Assembly (NCBI RefSeq): GCF_005877885.1
Contig: NZ_VCHY01000005.1
Location: forward strand, 124,001 to 188,000
DNA length: 64,000 nucleotides
From: Labilibacter sediminis
Lineage (GTDB): Bacteria > Bacteroidota > Bacteroidia > Bacteroidales > Marinilabiliaceae
Direction of reading: 5' to 3'
Under the pieces are notes generated by a model. That model worked only from the letters and a program-made list of their open reading frames with translations. It made no database searches and had not been told where the DNA came from. Positions within the stretch are counted from its first letter, which is position 1. Each line of letters starts with the position of its first letter. The position numbers were made by a program, and so were the translations under genes. Positions 18,123-28,141 of this stretch are shown in pieces.

Positions 18123-21100
18123 ATGAATAATCTTAAGATTGGTGTACTGGGAGTGTTTTTTGTTTTAGGAATGACTTTGTTTGGTCAGAATAAATTCCAA
18201 GAACACAATACAATTAATTGGTTAGATCCTGTTAAAATTACAATTGGTGATAAAGAACAGGTTATTCTGCAGTTTGATCAGGCGGGTGAAATTAACCAAG
18301 AAACTTTTTTACCTGTTTATCACAAAACCATTACACTCCCTTCTGATGCAGATCCCAAATCTGTTCAAATAACTCTTAGTAATTGTAAATTTATCTGGCC
18401 CAAACCAAAGGAACACACAGCCTTTATTGATAAAATAAATAACGACTCTATTGTTCTCAATTATTCAGTTTCTCAATCTGGTCAACAATATTATGTTGAT
18501 ATTTCATTTACCCCGATACAAAAACCACAAGGAGCGCTGTCATTTCAAAAATTAGTTTCATATACATTAGAAGTAACATATAATAATAGAGCCAAAGGTA
18601 CCTTAAAAAGCAGCTCCAACATTACTAAATATGTAGAAAATTCTGTTTTAAGCCAGGGAAAATGGATTAAGGTGAGGGTCTCAGAGACAGGTGTTCACAA
18701 GATTCCATATTCTACTCTTGCAAACTGGGGAATCTCTAATCCCCAAAACGTAGGTATTTATGGCAATGGTGGTAAAATGCTTCCTAAATTAAATAGTGAG
18801 TTTAGGGAAGATGATTTGGTTGAAAATGGTGTATTACATGTTAACAATGCAGTATTCTTCTATGCAGAAGGTCCTACTACCTGGAAATATGATCAATCAC
18901 AAGATCGCTTTATGCATGAAAAACATGACTATAGCGATCACTCCTATTATTTTATAACTCAAAAAGATAATGCTTCAAGAGAAATAGAGGCATCTGATTT
19001 ACAAAGTGAAAACTATACGTTAGAAACTGATTATTTCCAAGATTATGATTTTCATGAAGTAAACCATATTAATTTAATTAAATCCGGTAGAGAATGGTTT
19101 GGTGAGAAATTTTCTTCAACTACCGGATTAGAACGAAACTTTAATTTCTCCTTTCCCCATATTAAAAGCGACTCAAACGGGAATGCTTATATTAAATTAG
19201 CTGCTCGTTCTGGCTCCAGAACAACTTTCTCTTTGGAATTAAATGATTCTCTCATTGGTAGTACATCTATATCAAGTATTTCTATAGATGATCATATAGG
19301 TTATCAAGCCAAAGAAGGCTTGATAAACTCATCATTTACTAATAATTCCAACAACCTTGATTTTAAGCTAAAATACTCATATCCATCAGGATCCTCTTCA
19401 TCTTTAGGTTACCTTGATTATATTTCTGTAAATGTATTAAGAGAACTTATTTTTACAGGCAATCAACTTAAGTTTAGAAATGCAGATGTTTCATTCAAGG
19501 ATCAATTTGTAAAGTATAAACTAGGCTCAACAAATAACAATGTTATTTTATGGGATGTATCATACCCTTTAACTCCTCTACTAGTAAAGCACTCTAACAA
19601 TGGACCTTCCTCTGAATTTATTTATAAAGCCAACGAGCTTAAAGAATTTGTTGCTTTTGATCCAACATCAACACTCCCCAGCCCTGCTCTGGTTGGTGAT
19701 GTCCAAAACCAAAATTTACATAGCCTCCCTAATGTTAATTTTATTATTGTGAGCCACCCTACCTTTAAGGAACAAGCCATTCGATTGGGAGAAATACATA
19801 AACAAAACAACAACACTAGTTATTTAATTGTTACACCAAATGAAATATACAATGAATTCTCCTCGGGAAAACCTGATGTAACTGCCATTCGAAGTTTTGT
19901 AAAGATGTTTTACGACAGAGCTGGCACAAACAATGATAATAAACCCAAAAACCTTTTACTTTTTGGTGATGGGTCCTATGACAACAGAGATGGAGTTGCT
20001 GATAAATTAAATAATATTCTAACATATCAATCGGTAAACTCTGTACACAATACCAATTCCTATGTATCGGATGATTATTTTGGTTTCTTAGATGATACAG
20101 AAGGTACCAATATTAAGACAGACAAATTAGATATTGGAATTGGTCGCTTTCCGGTTAATACACTCGAAGAAGCTAAAAATGCAGTTGATAAGACTTTTAA
20201 ATATTTAAATGAACAAAGTCTTGACGCTTGGAAAAACAAACTAACTTTTGTTGCTGATGATGGAGACAACAATATCCATATGAGGGATGCGGACCTGTTA
20301 ACAATTAAAGTAGATAAAAACCATCCTGAATACGACATTAACAAAGTATATTTTGATGCATACGAAAAAACATCTACCTCTTCAGGTCATTTCTATCCCG
20401 AAGTAGAAAATGAAATTTATAACGCCTTACACGAAGGCACCTTACTATTTAACTATACTGGCCATGGAGGACCTAATGCTCTTGCTCATGAGCAGGTTAT
20501 CACAAAGACAAAAATTATGCAGTGGAAAAATATCAATAAACTTCCTCTGTTTGTAACAGCTACCTGTGAATTTAGTCGCTTTGATGACAAGGGAGAAACT
20601 ACTGCCGGAGAATTGGTATTTCTAAACCCATTAGGCGGAGGCATTGCTTTATTTACGACAACCCGTATTGTTTATTCAAGCTTAAATTTCATTATCAACA
20701 ATAGTTTTTATGATCATGTTTTTGAGCTTAATGAAAATGGCGCCCCCCTCACATTTGGTGAAATAATGCAACGAACTAAAATTAACTCTGGTACCAGCAT
20801 CAATAAACTTAACTTTACGTTACTTGGAGATCCAGCCTTACAATTAGCTTATCCTAAAATGAAAGTAAATACCACGAAAGTAAATAGAAAAAGTATTGAT
20901 TCTTCCATAGATAGCCTAAAAGCTTTAAGTATAGCCACTGTTGATGGCATAATAGCCAACACTCTTAACGATACTATTAAAAATTTTGGAGGTGAAGTGT
21001 TTGTTACTGTTTTTGATAAACCTACGCTTGTGACTACATTGGGCAACGAAGGTGCAAACCCGTTCCAATACGAAACATATAACAACATCATCTTTAAAGG

Positions 21101-21947
21101 ACGCTCTACTGTTGAAAACGGTAAATTTAATACCGAATTTTTGATCCCAAAAGATATTCGTTATAACTATGATACAGGTAAGATTAGCTATTACTCCTAT
21201 GCTAACAATGATGAAGATGAAGCTTTTGGAGCGTTTAACGAGATTGTGATTGGTGGCGTAAGTGACAATATTTCTCAGGATGATGAAGGGCCTGATATTG
21301 ATTTATGGTTAAACGATAAGAACTTTAATTCTGGTGATCAAACAACACCTTCCCCCGTATTATTAGTTGATATTTATGATGAGAATGGTATCAATACCAC
21401 TGGTAATGGCATTGGTCATGATATCACCTGTGTATTAAATGGAGATATAGCCAGACCTATTGTGTTAAACAGTTTTTTTCAATCTGATTTAAATAGCTAT
21501 CAAAGTGGCACCATTTACTATCAACTTCCCGTAATGGAGAAAGGGAAACATACCTTAACATTAAAAGCATGGGACACATCTAACAATTCATCTGAAGAAA
21601 CTATAAGTTTCACTGTTTCAAATACGAGTGCAATGGAGATTAGCGAATGTATTATATCTCCAAACCCTGTAAAGCAAGGAATACCATCTTATTTTCAATT
21701 TGAACATGATGAACCAAACACAAGTTTGGACATCAATATTCTGGTTTACACAATTGCCGGACAGTTGGTGTCTTCAAATAATACATCAGTGGTATCTCTG
21801 AATAACACAGTTCCTCCATTAGAATGGCATGCTACTACCACAAATGGCCAGCCGCTTGTTCCCGGAATTTATGTATATCAGTTAATTATTAACTCTCAAA
21901 CCGGGCGAAAAGGAAAAGTTTCAGGAAAAATTATGGTAACTGAATAA
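18123..21947 (+). CDS. porU: Type IX secretion sortase PorU (C25 gingipain-like)
   Basis: A 1274-residue surface protease/transpeptidase that removes the C-terminal signal of T9SS cargo and attaches the product to anionic LPS. Signal peptide 1-21. The gingipain-like caspase-fold domain shows GDGSYDNRD, SYVSDDYFG, IGRFPVNTLEEA, then the catalytic dyad H781 in NYTGHGG and C815 in ATCEF, both intact. Typical PorU length is about 1100-1300 residues. The C-terminus has a T9SS-type end (ISPNPV..., then PLEWHATTTNGQPLVPGIYVYQL), FlgD-Ig-like. Followed by porV after 56 bp and divergent from gldJ. Confidence 0.95.
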   Translation: MNNLKIGVLGVFFVLGMTLFGQNKFQEHNTINWLDPVKITIGDKEQVILQFDQAGEINQETFLPVYHKTITLPSDADPKSVQITLSNCKFIWPKPKEHTAFIDKINNDSIVLNYSVSQSGQQYYVDISFTPIQKPQGALSFQKLVSYTLEVTYNNRAKGTLKSSSNITKYVENSVLSQGKWIKVRVSETGVHKIPYSTLANWGISNPQNVGIYGNGGKMLPKLNSEFREDDLVENGVLHVNNAVFFYAEGPTTWKYDQSQDRFMHEKHDYSDHSYYFITQKDNASREIEASDLQSENYTLETDYFQDYDFHEVNHINLIKSGREWFGEKFSSTTGLERNFNFSFPHIKSDSNGNAYIKLAARSGSRTTFSLELNDSLIGSTSISSISIDDHIGYQAKEGLINSSFTNNSNNLDFKLKYSYPSGSSSSLGYLDYISVNVLRELIFTGNQLKFRNADVSFKDQFVKYKLGSTNNNVILWDVSYPLTPLLVKHSNNGPSSEFIYKANELKEFVAFDPTSTLPSPALVGDVQNQNLHSLPNVNFIIVSHPTFKEQAIRLGEIHKQNNNTSYLIVTPNEIYNEFSSGKPDVTAIRSFVKMFYDRAGTNNDNKPKNLLLFGDGSYDNRDGVADKLNNILTYQSVNSVHNTNSYVSDDYFGFLDDTEGTNIKTDKLDIGIGRFPVNTLEEAKNAVDKTFKYLNEQSLDAWKNKLTFVADDGDNNIHMRDADLLTIKVDKNHPEYDINKVYFDAYEKTSTSSGHFYPEVENEIYNALHEGTLLFNYTGHGGPNALAHEQVITKTKIMQWKNINKLPLFVTATCEFSRFDDKGETTAGELVFLNPLGGGIALFTTTRIVYSSLNFIINNSFYDHVFELNENGAPLTFGEIMQRTKINSGTSINKLNFTLLGDPALQLAYPKMKVNTTKVNRKSIDSSIDSLKALSIATVDGIIANTLNDTIKNFGGEVFVTVFDKPTLVTTLGNEGANPFQYETYNNIIFKGRSTVENGKFNTEFLIPKDIRYNYDTGKISYYSYANNDEDEAFGAFNEIVIGGVSDNISQDDEGPDIDLWLNDKNFNSGDQTTPSPVLLVDIYDENGINTTGNGIGHDITCVLNGDIARPIVLNSFFQSDLNSYQSGTIYYQLPVMEKGKHTLTLKAWDTSNNSSEETISFTVSNTSAMEISECIISPNPVKQGIPSYFQFEHDEPNTSLDINILVYTIAGQLVSSNNTSVVSLNNTVPPLEWHATTTNGQPLVPGIYVYQLIINSQTGRKGKVSGKIMVTE

Positions 21948-22003
21948 TAATATTTCATTTTTTGAGTTTACTTTGTAGTCGTTTAAAATAAACTAATCAA
22001 TAT

Positions 22004-23128
22004 ATGCAAAAATCTTTCTTAAAAACAGCAGTAATTCTTTCTGTTATATTACTATCTACAACCATTGTATTCAGTCAAGAAGGGATTGATCCTGAGATTG
22101 CACCAACAGCCGCTCCTTTTTTATCTATTACTCCGGAATCAAGAGGAGGAGCCATGGGTGATGTAGGTGCTGCAACCTCACCTGATTTAAACTCACAACA
22201 TTGGAACTCTTCCAAATATGCATTTTTAAATCAAGATATGGGAGTGTCTGTTTCTTTTACTCCCTGGTTACGCAATTTAGTAAATGATATTAACCTATAT
22301 TACCTTACATATTTTAAAAGAATTGATAAGGTACAAACAGTTAGTGCTTCTTTAAGGTACTTCTCGATGGGTACAATTAACTTTACAGACGAAGGGGGTA
22401 ATCTTTTATCTCAAGGTAAACCCAATGAATTTGCTATTGATGCCGGATATTCCAGAAAACTATCTGATGTTATTGCAGGATCAGTTGTATTTAGATACAT
22501 TCGCTCTGACCTAACTAATGGTAGTGGCACGCAGGGTGTTCCAGGAAGTGCCTTTGCTGCTGATCTAAACTTCTATTATCAACAAAACGTTAAATGGGGC
22601 GGTAGAAAGGGAATTGTCTCTTCGGGGCTTAACATTTCAAATATTGGTTCTAAAATCTCATACGACGATGGAGTAACTAAAGAATTTCTTCCTGCCAACC
22701 TTCGCTTAGGAGGCGGTTATTCAACCGAAATTGACAGATACAACAAAGTTGCCTTCTCATTAGATTTCAACAGAATTATGGTTGCTAAAAACGAAGATGG
22801 AGAAGACAATGAGAACCTTTCTGTACCGGCTTCTTTCTTTAAGTCGTTTGGTGATTTCTCTATGCAGGATGTACGTATATCTGTAGGGGGTGAATATTGG
22901 TATGCTGATCAGTTTGCCATTAGAGCGGGTTATCATCACGAACACGAAAACATTGGAAACAGAAAGTTTGCTACTGCGGGTGCTGGTTTAAAATTTAATA
23001 TGCTTACCGTTGACGCTTCATACATTATATCTATGTCGCAAAACAACCCGCTTGCCAACACTATTCGTTTTTCATTGGCCTTTAATTTTGACGAAATGAC
23101 AGGTAAGTCAAAGAAGAGACATCTATAA
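22004..23128 (+). CDS. porV: Type IX secretion outer-membrane protein PorV (LptO)
   Basis: A 374-residue FadL-like beta-barrel that shuttles secreted cargo from the SprA translocon to PorU. Signal peptide about 1-24 (VFSQE). The family opening APFLSITPESRGGAMGDVGAA, then QHWNSSKYAF, and the closing ASYIISMSQNNPLANTIRFSLAFNF are diagnostic. Cotranscribed with porU; a strong hairpin follows about 30 bp after the stop. Confidence 0.95.
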   Translation: MQKSFLKTAVILSVILLSTTIVFSQEGIDPEIAPTAAPFLSITPESRGGAMGDVGAATSPDLNSQHWNSSKYAFLNQDMGVSVSFTPWLRNLVNDINLYYLTYFKRIDKVQTVSASLRYFSMGTINFTDEGGNLLSQGKPNEFAIDAGYSRKLSDVIAGSVVFRYIRSDLTNGSGTQGVPGSAFAADLNFYYQQNVKWGGRKGIVSSGLNISNIGSKISYDDGVTKEFLPANLRLGGGYSTEIDRYNKVAFSLDFNRIMVAKNEDGEDNENLSVPASFFKSFGDFSMQDVRISVGGEYWYADQFAIRAGYHHEHENIGNRKFATAGAGLKFNMLTVDASYIISMSQNNPLANTIRFSLAFNFDEMTGKSKKRHL

Positions 23129-23150
23129 ACGTGAATTCTAATATTACTTT

Positions 23151-23158
23151 TATATTTG
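23151..23158 (+). promoter_or_regulatory. Possible ispF -7 box overlapping the porV terminator region
   Basis: TATATTTG matches TAnnTTTG immediately before the hairpin at 23160. If used, the hairpin would sit in the ispF leader. No -33 box seen. Confidence 0.3.
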
Positions 23159-23159
23159 C

Positions 23160-23191
23160 AATCCCAAACTGTACAGTTTGGGATTTTTTAT
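23160..23191 (+). terminator. Rho-independent terminator after porV
   Basis: Perfect 12-bp stem AATCCCAAACTG with CAGTTTGGGATT, loop TA, then a T run. Ends the porU-porV operon 20 bp before ispF. Confidence 0.88.
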
Positions 23192-23210
23192 TTTCTTAAT
23201 TTAGTTAACA

Positions 23211-23687
23211 ATGAAAATACGAGTAGGTTTCGGTTACGATGTTCACCAACTGGGTGAAGGAGAAGAACTTTGGATTGGAGGCATTCACATTCCACATATT
23301 AAAGGATCCATTGGTCATTCAGACGGAGATGTTCTGATACATGCTATATGCGATGCTTTATTAGGAGCAGCTAATCTAAGAGATATAGGTTTTCATTTCC
23401 CGGATACCTCTTCTGAACTTAAAGGTATTGATAGTAAGATATTACTCGAAAAAACAGTTCATCTAATACAAGAAAAGGGCTTTACTATAGGTAATATTGA
23501 TTCAACAATTTGCCTTGAAAAACCAAAATTAAAAGACCTTATACCTACTATGCAAAAAACCTTGGCCAAGGTAATGCGTATAGACCTTGAGGACATTGCT
23601 ATAAAAGCGACTACAACAGAAAAATTAGGATTTGTAGGAAAACAGGAAGGTATTGCAGCATATGCAACTGTTCTTATTCAAAAATAG
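23211..23687 (+). CDS. ispF: 2-C-methyl-D-erythritol 2,4-cyclodiphosphate synthase
   Basis: Fifth step of the MEP isoprenoid pathway; cyclises CDP-ME-2-phosphate with loss of CMP. 158 residues, the usual length. Zinc ligands D10 and H12 (GYDVHQL) and H44 (HSDGDVLIHAI) are present, as are DIGFHFPDT and the C-terminal KATTTEKLGFVGKQEGIAA. First gene of a compact run with the CoA-binding and thioredoxin-like genes. Confidence 0.97.
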   Translation: MKIRVGFGYDVHQLGEGEELWIGGIHIPHIKGSIGHSDGDVLIHAICDALLGAANLRDIGFHFPDTSSELKGIDSKILLEKTVHLIQEKGFTIGNIDSTICLEKPKLKDLIPTMQKTLAKVMRIDLEDIAIKATTTEKLGFVGKQEGIAAYATVLIQK

Positions 23688-23699
23688 ACCATCGTTCAT

Positions 23700-24065
23700 A
23701 TGACATTAAAAAAGACTTTAGTTTTAGGGGCTAGTGAAAATCCAAACAGATATGCCAATAAAGCCATTAAAAAACTTGTTGTCAAAAAACACCCGGTAAT
23801 CGCCATAGGAAACAAGAGAGGATTTGTTGATGATGTTAAGATTGAAACAGAACTTGCCAAACAGGAAGATATTGATACCATTACCTTATACCTGGGAGCC
23901 AAGAACCAACCTAGCTATTTTGACATCATAAAAAAACTAAAGCCCAGAAGGATTATTTTTAATCCCGGAACTGAAAACCCCATTCTTGAAAGCCTAGCAA
24001 AGAAAGAAGAGATTGAAGTTATTCACGGATGTACTTTAGTGATGCTTAGCACCAATCAATATTAA
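23700..24065 (+). CDS. CoA-binding (Rossmann) domain protein, YccU-like
   Basis: A 121-residue single-domain protein of the CoA_binding_2 family, resembling the CoA-binding part of succinyl-CoA synthetase alpha. Seen: VLGASENPNRYANKAIKKL at the start, GFVDDVKIETEL, DTITLYLGAKNQ and IIFNPGTENP. Function unknown in the family. The gap to ispF is 12 bp, so it is likely cotranscribed. Confidence 0.82.
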   Translation: MTLKKTLVLGASENPNRYANKAIKKLVVKKHPVIAIGNKRGFVDDVKIETELAKQEDIDTITLYLGAKNQPSYFDIIKKLKPRRIIFNPGTENPILESLAKKEEIEVIHGCTLVMLSTNQY

Positions 24066-24082
24066 TTGAATTAAATCAGGCA

Positions 24083-24412
24083 ATGACAGAAACTGACTCT
24101 CTTCTTCAATTTGAACAACTAATAAGCAATCATGATTTCGTATTGGCTTATTTTTCGCATGACAGCTGTAATGTATGCCATGTTCTTCTGCCTAAAATTA
24201 AAGAGCTAATTCAAAATGACTTTCCTAATATAAAACTTATACACTGTAATACGGAGAGAGCAGCTAAAGTTGCAGCACAAAACAGCATCTTTACTGTTCC
24301 CTCAATATTAATTTTTATTAATGGAAAGGAGTCTTACCGCTTTAGCAGAAACATCTCCCTCTCAGAATTTTCTCAAACTATTGCACGTCCTTATCATTTG
24401 ATTTTTGACTAA
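24083..24412 (+). CDS. Thioredoxin-like protein
   Basis: A 109-residue cytoplasmic thioredoxin-fold protein. It has the redox motif C29-N-V-C32 (after FSHDS, instead of the usual WCGPC) and the cis-proline loop TVPSILIF. Likely a small thiol reductase in the run with ispF and the CoA-binding gene. Its last 35 bp overlap the 3' end of hutU on the opposite strand. Confidence 0.85.
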   Translation: MTETDSLLQFEQLISNHDFVLAYFSHDSCNVCHVLLPKIKELIQNDFPNIKLIHCNTERAAKVAAQNSIFTVPSILIFINGKESYRFSRNISLSEFSQTIARPYHLIFD

Positions 24413-26414
24413 ATATCTGATCCAACAAATCATCATCTGCCACAATAGGAAGGGTTACTTTTAACTGTGGATTGGCCTTCATGGCTCTTTTTATGGCAAA
24501 AACAGCACCTTCGTTTCGTGCCCAACTTCTACGTGAAATTCCATTATTCACATCCCAAAACAGCATCGATTTAAGTCGCCTGTCTGCATCTTTTGAACCA
24601 TCTATCAACATGCCAAATCCGCCATTAATCACTTCACCCCATCCTACTCCTCCACCATTATGGATTGATATCCATGTGGCACCTCTAAAACTATCACCAA
24701 TTACATTTTGAATGGCCATATCTGCTGTAAAGCTTGATCCATCATAAATATTGGATGTTTCGCGATATGGGCTATCGGTTCCTGATACATCGTGATGATC
24801 TCGCCCTAATACAACGGGTGCAGATATGGTTCCATCTGCAATAGCGTTATTAAAGGCTTCAGCAATTTTCATACGACCTTCTGCATCCGCGTATAATATT
24901 CTCGCCTGCGAACCTACTACCAGTTTATTCTCGCCTGCTTCCTTTATCCAATGAATATTATCAGCCATTTGCTGCTTTATTTCTTTAGGCGAATGAAGCA
25001 TTAAATTCTCCAATACTGATGCTGCTATCTTATCAGTCGCTTCTAAATCCTTCGGATCATTACTGGAACAAACCCATCTAAAAGGGCCAAAACCAAAGTC
25101 AAAACACATTGGCCCCATAATATCCTGAACATACGACTGATATTTAAATTTACCATCTTCCTGAAAAATATCAGCACCTGCTCTACCAGACTCCAATAAG
25201 AAAGCATTCCCATAATCAAAGAAATACATCCCCCTCTTAGTCAACTCATTAATGGCAGCCACCTGTCTTCTTAGCGATTTCTGTACTTTTTCTTTAAACA
25301 AATCCGGATCTTCACTCATTAACTGATTAGATTCTTCAAAAGATAAACCAACAGGATAATATCCCCCGGCCCATGGATTGTGTAATGAAGTTTGGTCAGA
25401 TCCAAGATCCACCGAAATTTGATTTGTAGCAAAGTATTCCCATACATCTACAATATTACCTAAGTATGCAATAGAAACAACCTCATCTTTCTCTTTAGCT
25501 GATTTAACTCTCAACTCCAGATCTTCCAGCTTATGTATAACTTCATCTACCCATCCCTGCTCATAACGTGTTTGTAATGCTTTAGGATTAACCTCCGCTG
25601 TAATGCTAATGCACTTTGCAATATTGGCAGCCTTTGGTTGTGCTCCGGACATCCCTCCCAGCCCCGCTGTAATAAAAAGTTTAAGTTCTTCTTTGTCCTT
25701 TGGTTGAGCTATCTTTCGTAAAGCATTTAATACAGTTATGGTGGTTCCGTGTACAATACCCTGAGGACCAATATACATAAATGAACCAGCCGTCATTTGA
25801 CCATATTGCGATACACCCAGTGCATTAAAACGCTCCCAATCATCAGGTTTTGAATAATTTGGAATAACCATTCCATTAGTTACTACAACCCTTGGGGCAT
25901 CAGGATGAGAAGGAAATAAGCCCATAGGATGTCCGGAATATAATACCAGGGTTTGATGGTCAGTCATCGTTGCTAAATATTGCATTGCAATAAGATACTG
26001 AGCCCAGTTCTGAAACACCGCTCCATTACCCCCATATGTTATTAGTTCGTGTGGATGTTGAGCAACTGCATAATCAAGGTTGTTACATATCATTAACATG
26101 ATGGCCGCAGCCTGCTTACTTTGATGCGGAAAATCGTTTATATGCCTCGCCTCTATTTTATAATCAGGCCTATAGCGATACATATAAATCCGCCCGTACT
26201 TTTTAAGCTCTGTTAAAAACTCCTTAGCCAAAATCGGATGGTGTTGAGCAGGAAAGTATCTCAAGGCATTTTTTAAAGCCAACTTCTTTTCTGCTTCATT
26301 TAATATATCCTTTCTGTCAGGTGCATGATTAATGTTTTTATCATACTCTTTTAATGCTGGTAAATCATCAGGTATACCTGACAATATGCAATTTCTAAAA
26401 TCGTGTATATCCAT
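24378..26414 (-). CDS. hutU: Urocanate hydratase
   Basis: Second step of histidine degradation: urocanate to imidazolonepropionate, using tightly bound NAD+. 678 residues, longer than the ~550 of the proteobacterial type but in line with the long Bacteroidota form. Visible: LITYGGNGAVFQNWAQY, GPQGIVHGTT, TAGLGGMSGAQPKAA, DQTSLHNPWAGGYYP, MGPMCFDFGFGPFRWVCSS, GRDHHDVSGTDSPYRET and IHNGGGVGWG. No other hut gene is adjacent. Its 3' end overlaps the thioredoxin-like gene tail to tail. Confidence 0.95.
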   Translation of the reverse strand: MDIHDFRNCILSGIPDDLPALKEYDKNINHAPDRKDILNEAEKKLALKNALRYFPAQHHPILAKEFLTELKKYGRIYMYRYRPDYKIEARHINDFPHQSKQAAAIMLMICNNLDYAVAQHPHELITYGGNGAVFQNWAQYLIAMQYLATMTDHQTLVLYSGHPMGLFPSHPDAPRVVVTNGMVIPNYSKPDDWERFNALGVSQYGQMTAGSFMYIGPQGIVHGTTITVLNALRKIAQPKDKEELKLFITAGLGGMSGAQPKAANIAKCISITAEVNPKALQTRYEQGWVDEVIHKLEDLELRVKSAKEKDEVVSIAYLGNIVDVWEYFATNQISVDLGSDQTSLHNPWAGGYYPVGLSFEESNQLMSEDPDLFKEKVQKSLRRQVAAINELTKRGMYFFDYGNAFLLESGRAGADIFQEDGKFKYQSYVQDIMGPMCFDFGFGPFRWVCSSNDPKDLEATDKIAASVLENLMLHSPKEIKQQMADNIHWIKEAGENKLVVGSQARILYADAEGRMKIAEAFNNAIADGTISAPVVLGRDHHDVSGTDSPYRETSNIYDGSSFTADMAIQNVIGDSFRGATWISIHNGGGVGWGEVINGGFGMLIDGSKDADRRLKSMLFWDVNNGISRRSWARNEGAVFAIKRAMKANPQLKVTLPIVADDDLLDQIFSQKSNDKDVQ

Positions 26415-26496
26415 CGTTCAACCTTATTATTCAACGACAATATACTACCTGAATTAATCATTTAAAATGATAAAAAACACCTCTATCATTCATATT

Positions 26497-28008
26497 CTAT
26501 TTCCTATAAATCCAGTACCAGAGAAAAAATCCACTGACTAAAACAAGCAAAACACAAATCCCTGATAAGGGAATGTATAAAATATAAAATGGGTCTAAAA
26601 TAGATTCAAAAATGCGACCTGTATGAATTTCAAGGGATAAATTCCAAAGAGAAATTGGAGAATGATCAATTATAGCCACAGGCATTTCAGGAAAGGACTT
26701 TTGTGTTATTACATTGGTCATTCCTTTATTATAATCACTATACCATATTGAGTGACCTGATCGAACAAGACCGCTAACCATATTGGCAGAAATAGGTTTT
26801 CCCAAATTTGCTGCTGGTTGATATGGTTTTCTTGTGGACATATCGAAAATACTTCCAGAATTAATATTCCAACTAAACAAGCCGGAAAAAGATCCTACTA
26901 AATATGTGTAGTCATCAACCTGCTCAAGAACATTGCACCCCATAACACTAACTGGCGGCTGAGAATCTATTGTTTGCAAAGTTTTTATACTCTCGTCGCA
27001 CTTATAAAATCCCTCGGATGTAGAAATAATATATTGACTCGTATGACTATTCCACCTAACCTTTCGCAATTTATCCTGCCAGGGATTTGAACTATCCAGG
27101 TGGGTGTATGGTATAATAGAAACCTTTGACTTAGCAATAGGAATTAATAAGGGTGGACGCAAAAACATACCGGCAATCGTATTTACAAGCAGAAACAATA
27201 CGAAGAAATAACCTATTTTATTATGCAAGGACAGATTTACCTTTTTAGCATTTTTAAGCTGTGTTTTGTCGCCTTTGAAACGTCTAATAAAACCCGGAAA
27301 GAAAAAATGAATTAAACCTGATAAGGATAAAAACACCACGACTATACCCAGCAGATCAACAAACAGCTTTCCAATTAACCCAAACATCTCACCACTATGC
27401 AATGTCCATAAAAACTTAAATGCAGAGGTGTTTTTCTGATAACCATCAGGCTGAGGAAGCTTTATAACTTCAAACACAGACAGATCATTTGTTTTAAGCA
27501 GGTAGTCACGTGTTAGAACAAGTAAGGTGTCTTCTTTTATACTTAAATCTGTAACCCGTTGATTTTTTACAGGAAGTTTAATTTTTACCCAATTACTATT
27601 CGCTTTTAACCTTAAATATAAACCCATTAAAGTACCAGCCATCAAATAATTGTCCTTTTTAACCACAGCAGATATGACTTTATTATCCGCTCCAATCTCA
27701 AATCCTTGGTTAAAATCAGAAAAAGTATCAAGCGAAGAATTAGAAAGATATACGCCTATTTTACCGTAGAGTAAAACTGAATCAGATGATAAATTCAAAC
27801 TTCCTTTAACGGCGTCCATATTCCAATTCTGATAAGCATAATTGGAGGGCAAATACTTTCGATTTACATCAAATGGGGAAAATAAAGTACGGTGATTCAT
27901 AACCACTCCTGAAAAAGCAAATAAAAATGCCAGCACACACACTGTTATTGCCGGCCATTTATGCCATGTTTTAAACCTCTTTACCCACCTTTTCTTTCTT
28001 CGATTCAT
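26497..28008 (-). CDS. PepSY-associated transmembrane protein
   Basis: A 503-residue inner-membrane protein with four predicted helices: near the N-terminus (WPAITVCVLAFLFAFSGVVM), mid-protein (GIVVVFLSLSGLIHFFFPGF and IGYFFVLFLLVNTIAGMFL) and at the C-terminus (LSGICVLLVLVSGFFLWYWIY). Large soluble loops lie between. This is the PepSY_TM layout; relatives are often linked to iron or redox metabolism, but no function can be assigned. It lies downstream of the porin and NrfHA genes but after a terminator, so it is probably a separate unit. Confidence 0.75.
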   Translation of the reverse strand: MNRRKKRWVKRFKTWHKWPAITVCVLAFLFAFSGVVMNHRTLFSPFDVNRKYLPSNYAYQNWNMDAVKGSLNLSSDSVLLYGKIGVYLSNSSLDTFSDFNQGFEIGADNKVISAVVKKDNYLMAGTLMGLYLRLKANSNWVKIKLPVKNQRVTDLSIKEDTLLVLTRDYLLKTNDLSVFEVIKLPQPDGYQKNTSAFKFLWTLHSGEMFGLIGKLFVDLLGIVVVFLSLSGLIHFFFPGFIRRFKGDKTQLKNAKKVNLSLHNKIGYFFVLFLLVNTIAGMFLRPPLLIPIAKSKVSIIPYTHLDSSNPWQDKLRKVRWNSHTSQYIISTSEGFYKCDESIKTLQTIDSQPPVSVMGCNVLEQVDDYTYLVGSFSGLFSWNINSGSIFDMSTRKPYQPAANLGKPISANMVSGLVRSGHSIWYSDYNKGMTNVITQKSFPEMPVAIIDHSPISLWNLSLEIHTGRIFESILDPFYILYIPLSGICVLLVLVSGFFLWYWIYRK

Positions 28009-28077
28009 TCGTGTTTTTTTAATGCTCTAACTTTGTATATTATAATCTATTAACTCTACCTGCACAAAATTGTTTAT

Positions 28078-28115
28078 CCATAGAAAAACCCTTTCAAAAT
28101 TAAATGAAAGGGTTT
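28078..28115 (-). terminator. Terminator of the porin gene
   Basis: Stem AAACCCTTTCA with TGAAAGGGTTT (28086-28096 and 28105-28115), followed on the minus strand by TTTTTC. Ends transcription from 29389. Confidence 0.82.
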
Positions 28116-28141
28116 AAATCTTACCTGTTTATTTAAAAATC

